Assembly (NCBI RefSeq): GCF_008123965.1
Contig: NZ_VSTH01000047.1
Location: forward strand, 10,286 to 74,285
DNA: 64,000 nucleotides
Direction: 5' to 3'
Source: Bradyrhizobium hipponense
Lineage (GTDB): Bacteria; Pseudomonadota; Alphaproteobacteria; Rhizobiales; Xanthobacteraceae
Of this stretch, positions 1 to 7,543 are shown piece after piece (position 1 is the stretch's first letter; every line of letters starts with the position of its first letter). Position numbers and translations under genes: made by a program. The notes below the pieces were generated by a model that was not told the DNA's origin, searched no databases, and saw nothing but the letters and a program-made list of their open reading frames with translations.

Positions 1-2
1 GA

Positions 3-60
3 TGAGGGGTTCTATCCGCGCATTCACTGCAAGAGATTCATTCGCGGATAGAACCCCTCA
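3..60. repeat. Intergenic inverted repeat, 18-bp perfect arms
   Basis: Arms TGAGGGGTTCTATCCGCG (3-20) and its exact reverse complement (43-60) flank a 22-nt loop. It lies downstream of the leftward yeiH-like gene, so a transcript from that gene would fold it, but no T-run follows. It resembles the dispersed extragenic palindromes of Bradyrhizobium more than a simple terminator. Confidence 0.7.
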
Positions 61-117
61 CCCGCCTCGCCGCCATGCGGCGAGCCACCCTCTCCCACAA
101 GGGGAGAGGGTGCACTG
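61..117. repeat. Dispersed extragenic palindrome (CTCTCCC type)
   Basis: Contains CTCGCCGC-CAT-GCGGCGAG followed by ACCCTCTCCC-ACAA-GGGGAGAGGGT. The second palindrome recurs in variant form near 15.3-15.45 kb and 28.56-28.68 kb of this window, so it belongs to a repeat family rather than to the adjacent gene. Confidence 0.7.
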
Positions 118-125
118 TCCGTCCC

Positions 126-1184
126 TCACTTAAACCAATGCACCAGCGCGATGCTGATGCCGAGCAGCAGCATCAGCGACAGTGTCACTGCGGCTGTGAC
201 GCGGCCGCCGACATTGGCGAGCACGCGGACGTCGACGCCGAGGCCTAGCGCCGCCATCGACACCACCGTGAGAAAGCTCGTGATCTTCGTCACCGGTCCC
301 ACCACGGTGCCGGGCACGATCTCCAGCGAGCGCAACGTCGCGAGCGCGAGGAAGCCGAGGATGAACCACGGGACTAAGCGGAAGAAGCCGACATTGGTCT
401 TCTTGGCGCCGGTCTGCCAGCGCGAGGCCGCGAGAGAGAGGCCGACGACGACTGGCCCCAGCATCAACACGCGCATCAGCTTGACCAGCGTGCCGATCTG
501 CGTCGAGACGAGGCCCGCCGGGACCGTCGCCGCCAGCACCTGCGGTACGGCGTAGACGGTGAGGCCGGCGAGAATGCCGTATTGTGTGGCGGACAGCTGC
601 AGCAGCGGAATCAGGAGCGGCAGGCCCAGTACCATCATCACGCCGAGGATCGCCGTGAAGGAGATCGAGGATGCGATCTCGTCGTTGTTGGCGCCGATGA
701 TCGGCGCTACGGCTGCAATCGCCGAATTGCCGCAGATCGAGTTGCCGCAGGCGATCAGGATCGACAGCCGCGTCGAGAGGCCGAGCATGCGGCTCAAGCC
801 AAAGCTGACACTGAGCGCGACCACGACCACAGCCGCAATCGACGCCAGCAGCGCGACGCCGGAAGCCGCAATGGCGGCGAAGCTGATGGAGGCCCCCAGC
901 AGCATCACTGCGACTTCGAGCAGCTGCTTGGCGCTGAAGGCGATGCCGGCCTGCCAGCGCGGCGCGGGCTTCCAGAAGCTACGCAGCGCCATGCCGAGCA
1001 GAATCGCCATCACCAGCGCCTCGACATAGGGGTGCTGGAACACGCCCAGCTCCGCCCGCTCCAACAGGGCCGAAACGCCGGCCACGGCGATGCAGAGGAG
1101 AATGCCGGGAATCAGCGCAACAATGCGGCTTGCGGCGGTGGTCGGTTTGGCCTCGGCCGAACTGGATGCTTGATTCTGCGACAC
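126..1184 (-). CDS. YeiH/UPF0324-family putative sulfate (sulfur oxyanion) exporter
   Basis: 352-residue polytopic inner-membrane protein with about ten hydrophobic segments, the usual size for the YeiH/UPF0324 family. The diagnostic glycine/asparagine-rich stretch CGNSICGNSAIAAVAP is near residue 150. Members are annotated as putative sulfate exporters, mostly by analogy; the transported ion is not proven here. The start is GTG at 1184, chosen because GGGAG lies six bases upstream. It is transcribed alone, away from neighbouring genes, and ends next to the repeat cluster at 3-117. Confidence 0.85.
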   Translation of the reverse strand: MSQNQASSSAEAKPTTAASRIVALIPGILLCIAVAGVSALLERAELGVFQHPYVEALVMAILLGMALRSFWKPAPRWQAGIAFSAKQLLEVAVMLLGASISFAAIAASGVALLASIAAVVVVALSVSFGLSRMLGLSTRLSILIACGNSICGNSAIAAVAPIIGANNDEIASSISFTAILGVMMVLGLPLLIPLLQLSATQYGILAGLTVYAVPQVLAATVPAGLVSTQIGTLVKLMRVLMLGPVVVGLSLAASRWQTGAKKTNVGFFRLVPWFILGFLALATLRSLEIVPGTVVGPVTKITSFLTVVSMAALGLGVDVRVLANVGGRVTAAVTLSLMLLLGISIALVHWFK

Positions 1185-1313
1185 AAATCTCTCCCGGAGG
1201 AGAAGGATTTATACGCAGCGCGGTTCGATTGGGGAATATGTTTTCGACATATCAGGGCCGAGGGGAAGTTCTATCCTCAGCCCGGACGGATCGCCACAGA
1301 AACTAGGCTGGCC

Positions 1314-1532
1314 TCAGAAGATCAGGCTCTTGGCGAGCGAGGCGACGCGGCTGAAACCGTCATAGACGCCCGGCTCAAAGAAGGCCGCACGCGCCAGAAC
1401 GATCCCCGCCACCAGCGACCAGAACAGGCCGGTCCCGGCCCGCAGCAGGAGCTTTGACGCGCGCGACTGCGGCTGGGTGTCCGTCGCGGACACCAGGCGC
1501 TCGCCGAAGGGCTCAAATCCAATGCGTTCCAT
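1314..1532 (-). CDS. Small hypothetical membrane protein
   Basis: 72 codons from ATG. A hydrophobic segment around residues 29-50 (LLRAGTGLFWSLVAGIVLARAA) follows a polar N-terminus, suggesting one membrane helix. The ribosome-binding site is weak. I do not recognise a family. It lies between the ald and yeiH-like genes on the same strand, but with gaps of about 130-300 bases, so it is probably its own unit. It could be a chance ORF, though the positive-inside charge pattern favours a real gene. Confidence 0.5.
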   Translation of the reverse strand: MERIGFEPFGERLVSATDTQPQSRASKLLLRAGTGLFWSLVAGIVLARAAFFEPGVYDGFSRVASLAKSLIF

Positions 1533-1830
1533 AACAGGACCAATCCATCAATCTGTGCCGGAAATGTCGTCGTTTCGGCCCCAAACAGCAATGGAAGCGA
1601 TTGGCGTTTTTGCCCCCCGGAGAGAAAACTCCTTCCGCCTGAGATGCCCGCGGCAATAGTTTTCTTCTTTTGAGCGATTTGGCGGCCCAGGAGCCGGCTA
1701 CGACGCCAGATAACGCCGCCGGATAGCCCCGTGAGATCGCTAGAGGGTTGCCATGCCCAAGCCGCGTGTTCGCATCTCACCGACTACAAGAACTCCTACG
1801 CGCTCCTCGCCAACAAGCGCCACATAGCGT
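1533..1830. other. Non-coding gap downstream of ald
   Basis: About 300 bases with no convincing gene. A short plus-strand reading stretch (around 1762-1826) ending in ..LLANKRHIA looks protein-like but is too short to assign. No clear terminator was found. Confidence 0.4.
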
Positions 1831-2946
1831 CTACGCCGCCAGCCCGCCTCCGACCGGCGCGAACTCCAGGCCCAGGCTCTCCGCCACCGCCTTGTTGGTG
1901 ATGCGGCCGCGATGGACGTTGAGCCCGTTGCGCAAGTTAGGATTTTCCAGCACCGCCGCAAATCCCTTGTTCGCCAGCATCAATCCGAACGGCAGCGTCG
2001 CATTGTTCAGCGCCTGGCTCGACGTCACCGGCACCGCGCCCGGCATGTTGGCGACGCAATAATGCACGACCCCGTCGACCTCGTAAGTTGGGTCGGTGTG
2101 GGTGGTCGGACGCGAGGTCTCGAAGCAGCCGCCCTGGTCGATCGCGACGTCGACTAGCACCGCGCCACGCCGCATCGATTTCAACATCTCGCGGGTGACG
2201 AGCTTTGGCGCGCTGGCGCCCGGCACCAGCACCGCGCCGATCACGACGTCGGCCGCGAATACCTCCTCCTCTACCGACTCGATGGTCGAGAAGCGGGTGC
2301 GGACGCGCCCCGTGAAGAGATCATCGAGCTCGCGCAGCCGGGGGATTGAACGGTCAATCACCGTGACCTCCGCGCCCAGACCTGCGGCCATGCGCGCGGC
2401 CTGCGTTCCCACCACACCGCCGCCAAGCACGACCAAGCGCGCTGGCTGCACGCCGGGCACGCCGCCGAGCAGTAAGCCGCGGCCGCCGGCGGAACGCCTG
2501 AGCGCGGCGCCGGCTGCCTCGATGGCAAGGCGGCCGGCGACTTCGCTCATCGGCGCCAGCAGGGGGAGGTGACCGGCCGCGTCGGTGACGGTTTCATAGG
2601 CGATCGCGGTGCAGCCGGACGCGAGCAGGCCCTTGGCCTGTTCGGGATCCGGCGCGAGGTGAAGATAAGTGAACAGGATCTGGTTTTCGCGAAGCTGGGC
2701 CCACTCGCTTTTCTGCGGCTCTTTCACTTTCACGATCATGTCGGACTTGGCGAAGACGTCGACAGCGCTGTCGGCGATGGTGGCCCCTGCCCGCCGATAG
2801 ACATCATCCGAGGCGCCGATGCCGCTGCCGGCGCCGGTCTCGACCGTCACCTGGTGCCCGGCCGCGACATATTCGCGAACCGCCCCGGGCGTGAGCCCGA
2901 CGCGATATTCCTGCACCTTGATCTCCCTCGGCACACCGACACGCAT
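1831..2946 (-). CDS. ald: Alanine dehydrogenase
   Basis: NAD-dependent interconversion of L-alanine and pyruvate plus ammonium, cytoplasmic. From ATG at 2946 the protein has 371 residues, the family norm, and begins [11 protein letters not shown]15, the lysine in VKVKEP and the histidine in TYLHLA match the known pyruvate-binding and catalytic residues. A Rossmann signature [13 protein letters not shown] lies mid-protein. AAGGAG sits seven bases before this ATG; a longer in-frame extension to 3042 exists but runs across the presumed promoter. It is divergent from an Lrp/AsnC gene, the usual arrangement in rhizobia, where the regulator (AldR type) activates ald in response to alanine. Confidence 0.95.
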   Translation of the reverse strand: MRVGVPREIKVQEYRVGLTPGAVREYVAAGHQVTVETGAGSGIGASDDVYRRAGATIADSAVDVFAKSDMIVKVKEPQKSEWAQLRENQILFTYLHLAPDPEQAKGLLASGCTAIAYETVTDAAGHLPLLAPMSEVAGRLAIEAAGAALRRSAGGRGLLLGGVPGVQPARLVVLGGGVVGTQAARMAAGLGAEVTVIDRSIPRLRELDDLFTGRVRTRFSTIESVEEEVFAADVVIGAVLVPGASAPKLVTREMLKSMRRGAVLVDVAIDQGGCFETSRPTTHTDPTYEVDGVVHYCVANMPGAVPVTSSQALNNATLPFGLMLANKGFAAVLENPNLRNGLNVHRGRITNKAVAESLGLEFAPVGGGLAA

Positions 2947-2999
2947 CTTGAGCTCCTTCCAAGGTCTCTGATTCTCCTCGTGATCGTAGCGACGTGGCC

Positions 3000-3088
3000 G
3001 GTTTGGTTTCGTGCAAATATCCGCTAGGTTCGGCATCCCCACGCCGGTTTCGGGCGTGGCAGAGCCCTTTCACGCTGGAAACCAAACC
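3000..3088. promoter_or_regulatory. Perfect 11-bp inverted repeat in the ald/lrp divergent promoter
   Basis: GGTTTGGTTTC at 3000-3010 and its exact complement GAAACCAAACC at 3078-3088 are 67 bases apart in the 142-base gap between the two starts. Lrp-type proteins bind paired sites and wrap DNA, so this is a plausible operator pair. The right arm touches the TTG start chosen for the regulator, which would suit autoregulation. Function is inferred. Confidence 0.45.
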
Positions 3089-3568
3089 TTGGCCCTCGAC
3101 CGGAAAGATCTCGCCATCCTCGCGGAACTCACGGCCAATGCGCGGGCGAGCCACACCGAGCTTGCCAGCAAGGTCGGGATGTCGAGCACGGCGCTGGCGC
3201 GGCGGCAGAAGGCGCTGGAGGACGACGGTTATATCCAGGCCTACCAGGCCGCGCTCGATCTGGCACAGTTCGGCCTTACTACAACGGTGCTGGTGCGCAT
3301 CGCGCTGGAGAGCCAGAGCGACGAGGCGCTGAAGGCGTTCGAGGCGGAGGTGGTCAAGTGCCCGTCCGTGGTGCGCTGCTTCCTGATGTCGGGCACCGAC
3401 GATTACATCCTGATCGTGCTTGCCCGCGACATCCAGGATTTCGAGCGCATCCATCGCACCGAACTGTCGCGCCTGCCGCGCGTGGCGCGGGTGCAATCGA
3501 GCTTCGCGCTGCGCGAGGTCGTCAACCGCGCCGTGCCGACCGTGGTGTTCGGGGAGGCGAAGCGTTGA
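3089..3568 (+). CDS. Lrp/AsnC-family transcriptional regulator, probable ald activator
   Basis: 159 residues from TTG at 3089 (begins LALDRKDLAIL), typical for the family. An upstream in-frame GTG at 3011 would give 185 residues with an unusual N-terminal tail. The helix-turn-helix covers residues 5-55 (ELASKVGMSSTALARRQKAL) and the RAM effector-binding domain about 65-150 (CFLMSGTDDYILIVLA). It is divergent from alanine dehydrogenase, as AldR is in other rhizobia, so alanine-responsive control of ald is the likely role. Confidence 0.9.
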   Translation: MALDRKDLAILAELTANARASHTELASKVGMSSTALARRQKALEDDGYIQAYQAALDLAQFGLTTTVLVRIALESQSDEALKAFEAEVVKCPSVVRCFLMSGTDDYILIVLARDIQDFERIHRTELSRLPRVARVQSSFALREVVNRAVPTVVFGEAKR

Positions 3569-3725
3569 CCCGCTTCTCCGCGAGATAATCCGACTCTGGA
3601 ACCAAGCCGCCGGTCGTCCGTTGGGCGCTATTGGTCAGCGGAGACGACGCGCCCTCGCGTCAGCATGCCTGACTCCGACTCGGCCTCCATCGCAGGGAAC
3701 ACGAGCCCCTTGCAGGGAAAACGAC

Positions 3726-4217
3726 ATGGCCGAAGCCGCACATCAGATCGCCGAACGCATTCCGATCAATCTTGTCGTCAATGGCGTCGGGCGCACGCTC
3801 AACCTCGTACCCTGGACCACGCTCCTGGACGCGTTGCGCGATCATCTCGCGCTAACCGGCACCAAGAAGGGCTGCGATCATGGTCAGTGCGGCGCCTGCA
3901 CTGTGCTGGTGGACGGCCGTCGCGTCAATTCCTGCCTGACGCTCGCGGTCATGATGGACGGCGCCGAAGTCACCACTGTCGAAGGCCTCGCCAGCGACGG
4001 CACGCTGCATCCGCTGCAGCAAGCCTTCATCGACCAGGACGCATTCCAGTGCGGCTATTGCACGTCGGGCCAGATTTGTTCGGCGGCCGGCTTGCTCGCC
4101 GAGGGCCATGCCCGAGACGCCGGCGAGATCCGGGAGCTGATGAGCGGAAATCTCTGCCGCTGCGGCGCCTATCCGAACATCGTCGCCGCCATCCAGCAGG
4201 CAATGGGCCGGCCATGA
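3726..4217 (+). CDS. Molybdenum hydroxylase, [2Fe-2S] small subunit
   Basis: 163 residues. The N-terminal plant-type ferredoxin domain carries CDHGQCGACTVLVDGRRVNSC, and the C-terminal helical [2Fe-2S] domain carries CGYCTSGQIC and CRCG, together the eight cysteines for two clusters. It passes electrons from the molybdenum site to FAD in the three-subunit enzyme with the next two genes. It has no Tat signal, unlike PaoA of E. coli, so a cytoplasmic enzyme is implied. Start ATG 3726 lies behind a purine-rich stretch. The stop overlaps the next start (ATGA), indicating translational coupling. Confidence 0.93.
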   Translation: MAEAAHQIAERIPINLVVNGVGRTLNLVPWTTLLDALRDHLALTGTKKGCDHGQCGACTVLVDGRRVNSCLTLAVMMDGAEVTTVEGLASDGTLHPLQQAFIDQDAFQCGYCTSGQICSAAGLLAEGHARDAGEIRELMSGNLCRCGAYPNIVAAIQQAMGRP

Positions 4218-5230
4218 ACAATTTTCAGTACTCCCGCGCCACTGACGTCACCGATGCCATCCGCCTGCTGGCCGCCAATCCCGGCGCCAGGCTCATCGCC
4301 GGCGGCACCAACCTGATCGACCTGATGAAGGAGAATGTCGAGCGTCCGTCCCGGCTCATCGACATTTCCCGCCTGCCGCTGCGCAAGTTCGAGGAGACGG
4401 CCGACGGCGGCCTGCGCATCGGTGCCTTGGTGCCCAACTCGGACCTCGCCTACCATCCGCTGATCGAGCAGCGCTATCCCCTGCTCGCCAGCGCGATCCT
4501 GGCCGGCGCCTCGGCGCAATTGCGCAACATGGCCTCCGTCGGCGGCAATCTGATGCAGCGAACGCGCTGTGCCTATTTCTATGACACGGCGACGCCCTGC
4601 AACAAACGGAATCCCGGCAGCGGCTGCTCGGCACTCGACGGCCTCAATCGCAACCATGCGATCCTCGGGACCAGCGCCTCCTGCATCGCGACCAACCCGT
4701 CCGACATGAGTGTAGCCCTGGCCGCCCTTAATGCCCTGGTGCATATCGCCGGGCCCGCCGGCGAGCGCGTCATCGCGCTGACCGATTTCCATCGGCTTCC
4801 CGGCGACGCGCCGCATGTCGACACCAATCTTGGCGCCGGCGAGATCATTACGGCCATCGAACTGCCGTCGCGCGGCTTTGCTCAGAACTACAGCTATCTG
4901 AAGATCCGCGACCGGCTATCATATGCTTTTGCTTTGATCTCGGTTGCGGCCGCGCTCGATCTGAACGGCAACGCCATCCGCGAAGCGCGCCTGGCGCTCG
5001 GCGGCGTGGCTCACAAGCCCTGGCGCAGCCTCGAAGCCGAAGCGGCGTTGCGCGGCAAGGCGGCAACGCCGGATCATTTCTCGCACGCTGCGGATCTGCT
5101 GCTTCAGGGCGCGACCGCCCGTGCGCATAACGGCTTCAAGATCGAGCTCGCGCGCCGCGCCATCGTGCGCACGCTGACGCAGGCCGCGGACGCCACGCCG
5201 CAATCCCAGTCTCACAAGAAGATCGCGTGA
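4214..5230 (+). CDS. Molybdenum hydroxylase, FAD-binding medium subunit (PaoB-like)
   Basis: 338 residues. FAD contacts include IAGGTNLIDLMK near residue 30 and SVGGNLMQRTRC near 112. An insertion with cysteines in RTRC, ATPC, GSGC and SASC resembles the extra [4Fe-4S] cluster of PaoB and of 4-hydroxybenzoyl-CoA reductase beta, so this is not a plain xanthine dehydrogenase subunit. Start overlaps the small-subunit stop by four bases; the large subunit follows after seven. An aldehyde or aromatic substrate is more likely than xanthine, but that is inferred. Confidence 0.9.
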   Translation: MNNFQYSRATDVTDAIRLLAANPGARLIAGGTNLIDLMKENVERPSRLIDISRLPLRKFEETADGGLRIGALVPNSDLAYHPLIEQRYPLLASAILAGASAQLRNMASVGGNLMQRTRCAYFYDTATPCNKRNPGSGCSALDGLNRNHAILGTSASCIATNPSDMSVALAALNALVHIAGPAGERVIALTDFHRLPGDAPHVDTNLGAGEIITAIELPSRGFAQNYSYLKIRDRLSYAFALISVAAALDLNGNAIREARLALGGVAHKPWRSLEAEAALRGKAATPDHFSHAADLLLQGATARAHNGFKIELARRAIVRTLTQAADATPQSQSHKKIA

Positions 5231-5237
5231 GGGACCG

Positions 5238-7442
5238 ATGAACGCCTATGTCGGAACACCAACGTCCCGCGTCGACGGCCGGGCCAAAGTCACCGGGGCC
5301 GCCAAATACGCCGGCGAATTTCCCGCCGACGGGCTCGTCCACGGCTTCATCGTCGAAGCCACCATTCCACGCGGGCGCATTGCCCGCCTCGACACCAGCG
5401 CAGCGCTGAAGGTGAACGGTGTGCTCGACGTGCTGACGCATGCGAACCGCCCGCCGCTCGCGGGCAACGACGAGGCCTGGAAGGACGAGGTGGCGCCAGA
5501 GAAAGGTTCGCCGTTCCGTCCGCTGTATGACGATACGATCAAGTTCAGCGGCCAGCCGATCGCGCTGGTCGTCGCGGAGGACTGGGAAACCGCTAAATTC
5601 GCGGCCACGCTCGTGCGGGTCGAATATAAGCCGAGCAGCTTTGCCACCGATCTCGAGGGCGAGCGCAGCAGCGCCGCCGAGATGGACAAACCGCTCAAGC
5701 CGCGGGGCAACGCCGCAGCGGCCCTTGCTCGAGCGGCCGTGCGCCACGAGGCCGACTACGTCATCCCGACCGAGCATCACAACCCGATGGAGCTGTTCGC
5801 GACCACGGCGGTCTGGGACGGCGGCGGCAAGCTCACGGTGTACGACAAGACGCAGGGCGTCCAGAACGTCCACAAATTTCTCTGCGCCGTGTTCGGCAAG
5901 AAGCCGGATGATATCCGTGTGGTCTCGCCCTATGTCGGCGGCGCTTTCGGCTCCGGCCTGCGGCCGCAACACCAGGTGGTGCTGGCAACACTCGCCGCGC
6001 TCGCGCTAAAGCGGTCCGTTCGCGTCGTGCTGACGCGGCAGCAGATGTATGGGCTCGGCTACCGGCCGATGACCATCGAGCGCGTCGGGCTCGGCGCAAA
6101 ATCCGACGGTACCCTCGACGCGGTCACGCACGAGGCCATTGCCATCACCTCGCGCTACGAGGATTTTGCACGCAACGACACCGGCTGGGCCGAACAGCTC
6201 TATAAGAGCCCGAACAGCCGTTTCTCCCACAAGCTGGTCCACCTCGATGTTGCCACGCCCTGCGACATGCGCGCACCGGGTGCCGCGTCCGGCGTCTGCG
6301 CGCTCGAATGCGCCATGGACGAACTCGCCGTCGCGCTCAAGCTCGACCCGATCGAACTGCGGCTGAACTGCTATTCGGATCGCGACCAGAGCGAAAACCT
6401 GCCCTACACCAGCAAGCAGCTGCGCGAATGCTACGCCCGCGGCGCGGAGGCCTTCGGCTGGAGCCGGCGCAATCCCGCGCCGCGTTCGATGCACGACAAC
6501 CATGAGCTGGTCGGCTGGGGCATGGCGACAGGCGTTTGGGAAGCCCTCCAGATGCCGGTCGCAGTCCGTATCGCGCTGACGTCGAACGGCCATGCCGAGG
6601 TGTCTTGTGCCGCATCCGATATCGGCACCGGCACCTACACCGTCGTGGCGCAGGTTGCCGCCGATGCGCTCGGCCTGCCAATCGAGAACATCAGCGTCAG
6701 GCTCGCCGACTCCACCCTGCCGCAGGCGCCGGTCGAAGGCGGCTCCTGGATGGCCGCCTCAAGCGCACATGCCGTGCTTGCAGCGGCTGAGGAGGTGCGC
6801 AAGGAGCTGCTGAGCCTGGCCGGGAAAATGCCTGGCTCGCCGCTCGCCAACGCCGAGTTGGCCGATACGGTCCTGATCGACGGCAACATTGCAGGGATCA
6901 GCGACCACAGCCGCGCAGTCTCGATCGCCGACGCGATGCGCCATGGCAATATCGAACGCATTGCGAAAGAAAAACTCAACCACTTCGACGAAGACAAGAA
7001 GCACGCGCGCAACACCCATTCGGCGGTGTTCGCCGAGGTGAAGATCGATGAGCAGCTCGGCGTCATCCGCGTCACCCGGATCGTGAGCGCCGTCGCCGCC
7101 GGGCGGATCCTCAACACTAAGACCGGCCGCAGCCAGATCATGGGCGGCGTGGTCTGGGGAATCGGCATGGCCCTGCACGAGGAGACGGTGATGGACCACC
7201 GCTTCGGCCGGATCATGAACGCGAACATCGCGGAGTACCACATCCCCGTGAATGCCGATGTTCACGACATCGACGTGATCTTCGTCGACGAGCCGGACGC
7301 GCACATCAACAAATTGGGCGTCAAGGGGCTCGGCGAGATCGGCATCGTCGGCGTCCCCGCGGCGATCGCGAACGCCGTCTACCACGCCACCGGCAAGCGC
7401 ATCCGCCGGTTCCCGATCACGCTGGACAAGCTGCTTGGCTGA
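5238..7442 (+). CDS. Molybdenum hydroxylase, molybdopterin-binding large subunit
   Basis: 734 residues, the size of PaoC/YagR-type subunits. Begins with the aldehyde-oxidase a/b hammerhead domain (SRVDGRAKVTGAAKYAGE); molybdopterin-contact motifs include GGAFGSGLRPQ near residue 236 and VEGGSWMAAS near 498. The invariant catalytic glutamate lies in VKGLGEIGIVG close to the C-terminus. Third gene of a tight operon. Likely an aldehyde oxidoreductase; the substrate cannot be read from sequence. No dedicated cofactor-insertion chaperone (PaoD/XdhC type) is adjacent. Confidence 0.92.
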   Translation: MNAYVGTPTSRVDGRAKVTGAAKYAGEFPADGLVHGFIVEATIPRGRIARLDTSAALKVNGVLDVLTHANRPPLAGNDEAWKDEVAPEKGSPFRPLYDDTIKFSGQPIALVVAEDWETAKFAATLVRVEYKPSSFATDLEGERSSAAEMDKPLKPRGNAAAALARAAVRHEADYVIPTEHHNPMELFATTAVWDGGGKLTVYDKTQGVQNVHKFLCAVFGKKPDDIRVVSPYVGGAFGSGLRPQHQVVLATLAALALKRSVRVVLTRQQMYGLGYRPMTIERVGLGAKSDGTLDAVTHEAIAITSRYEDFARNDTGWAEQLYKSPNSRFSHKLVHLDVATPCDMRAPGAASGVCALECAMDELAVALKLDPIELRLNCYSDRDQSENLPYTSKQLRECYARGAEAFGWSRRNPAPRSMHDNHELVGWGMATGVWEALQMPVAVRIALTSNGHAEVSCAASDIGTGTYTVVAQVAADALGLPIENISVRLADSTLPQAPVEGGSWMAASSAHAVLAAAEEVRKELLSLAGKMPGSPLANAELADTVLIDGNIAGISDHSRAVSIADAMRHGNIERIAKEKLNHFDEDKKHARNTHSAVFAEVKIDEQLGVIRVTRIVSAVAAGRILNTKTGRSQIMGGVVWGIGMALHEETVMDHRFGRIMNANIAEYHIPVNADVHDIDVIFVDEPDAHINKLGVKGLGEIGIVGVPAAIANAVYHATGKRIRRFPITLDKLLG

Positions 7443-7543
7443 GCGCCGGTCATCCGGACCGCATCCGACAGGCCCGATCCGCTGTCATCTGATTGTCATC
7501 GAATGTGCCGAGAGCTGTTTCTCTCGCACATTCGGGACATGAC

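Noticed and set aside
2947..3042. N-terminal extension of alanine dehydrogenase to 3042
   Set aside because: It would overlap the divergent promoter and add 32 unrelated residues; ATG 2946 has a strong ribosome-binding site and gives the family length.
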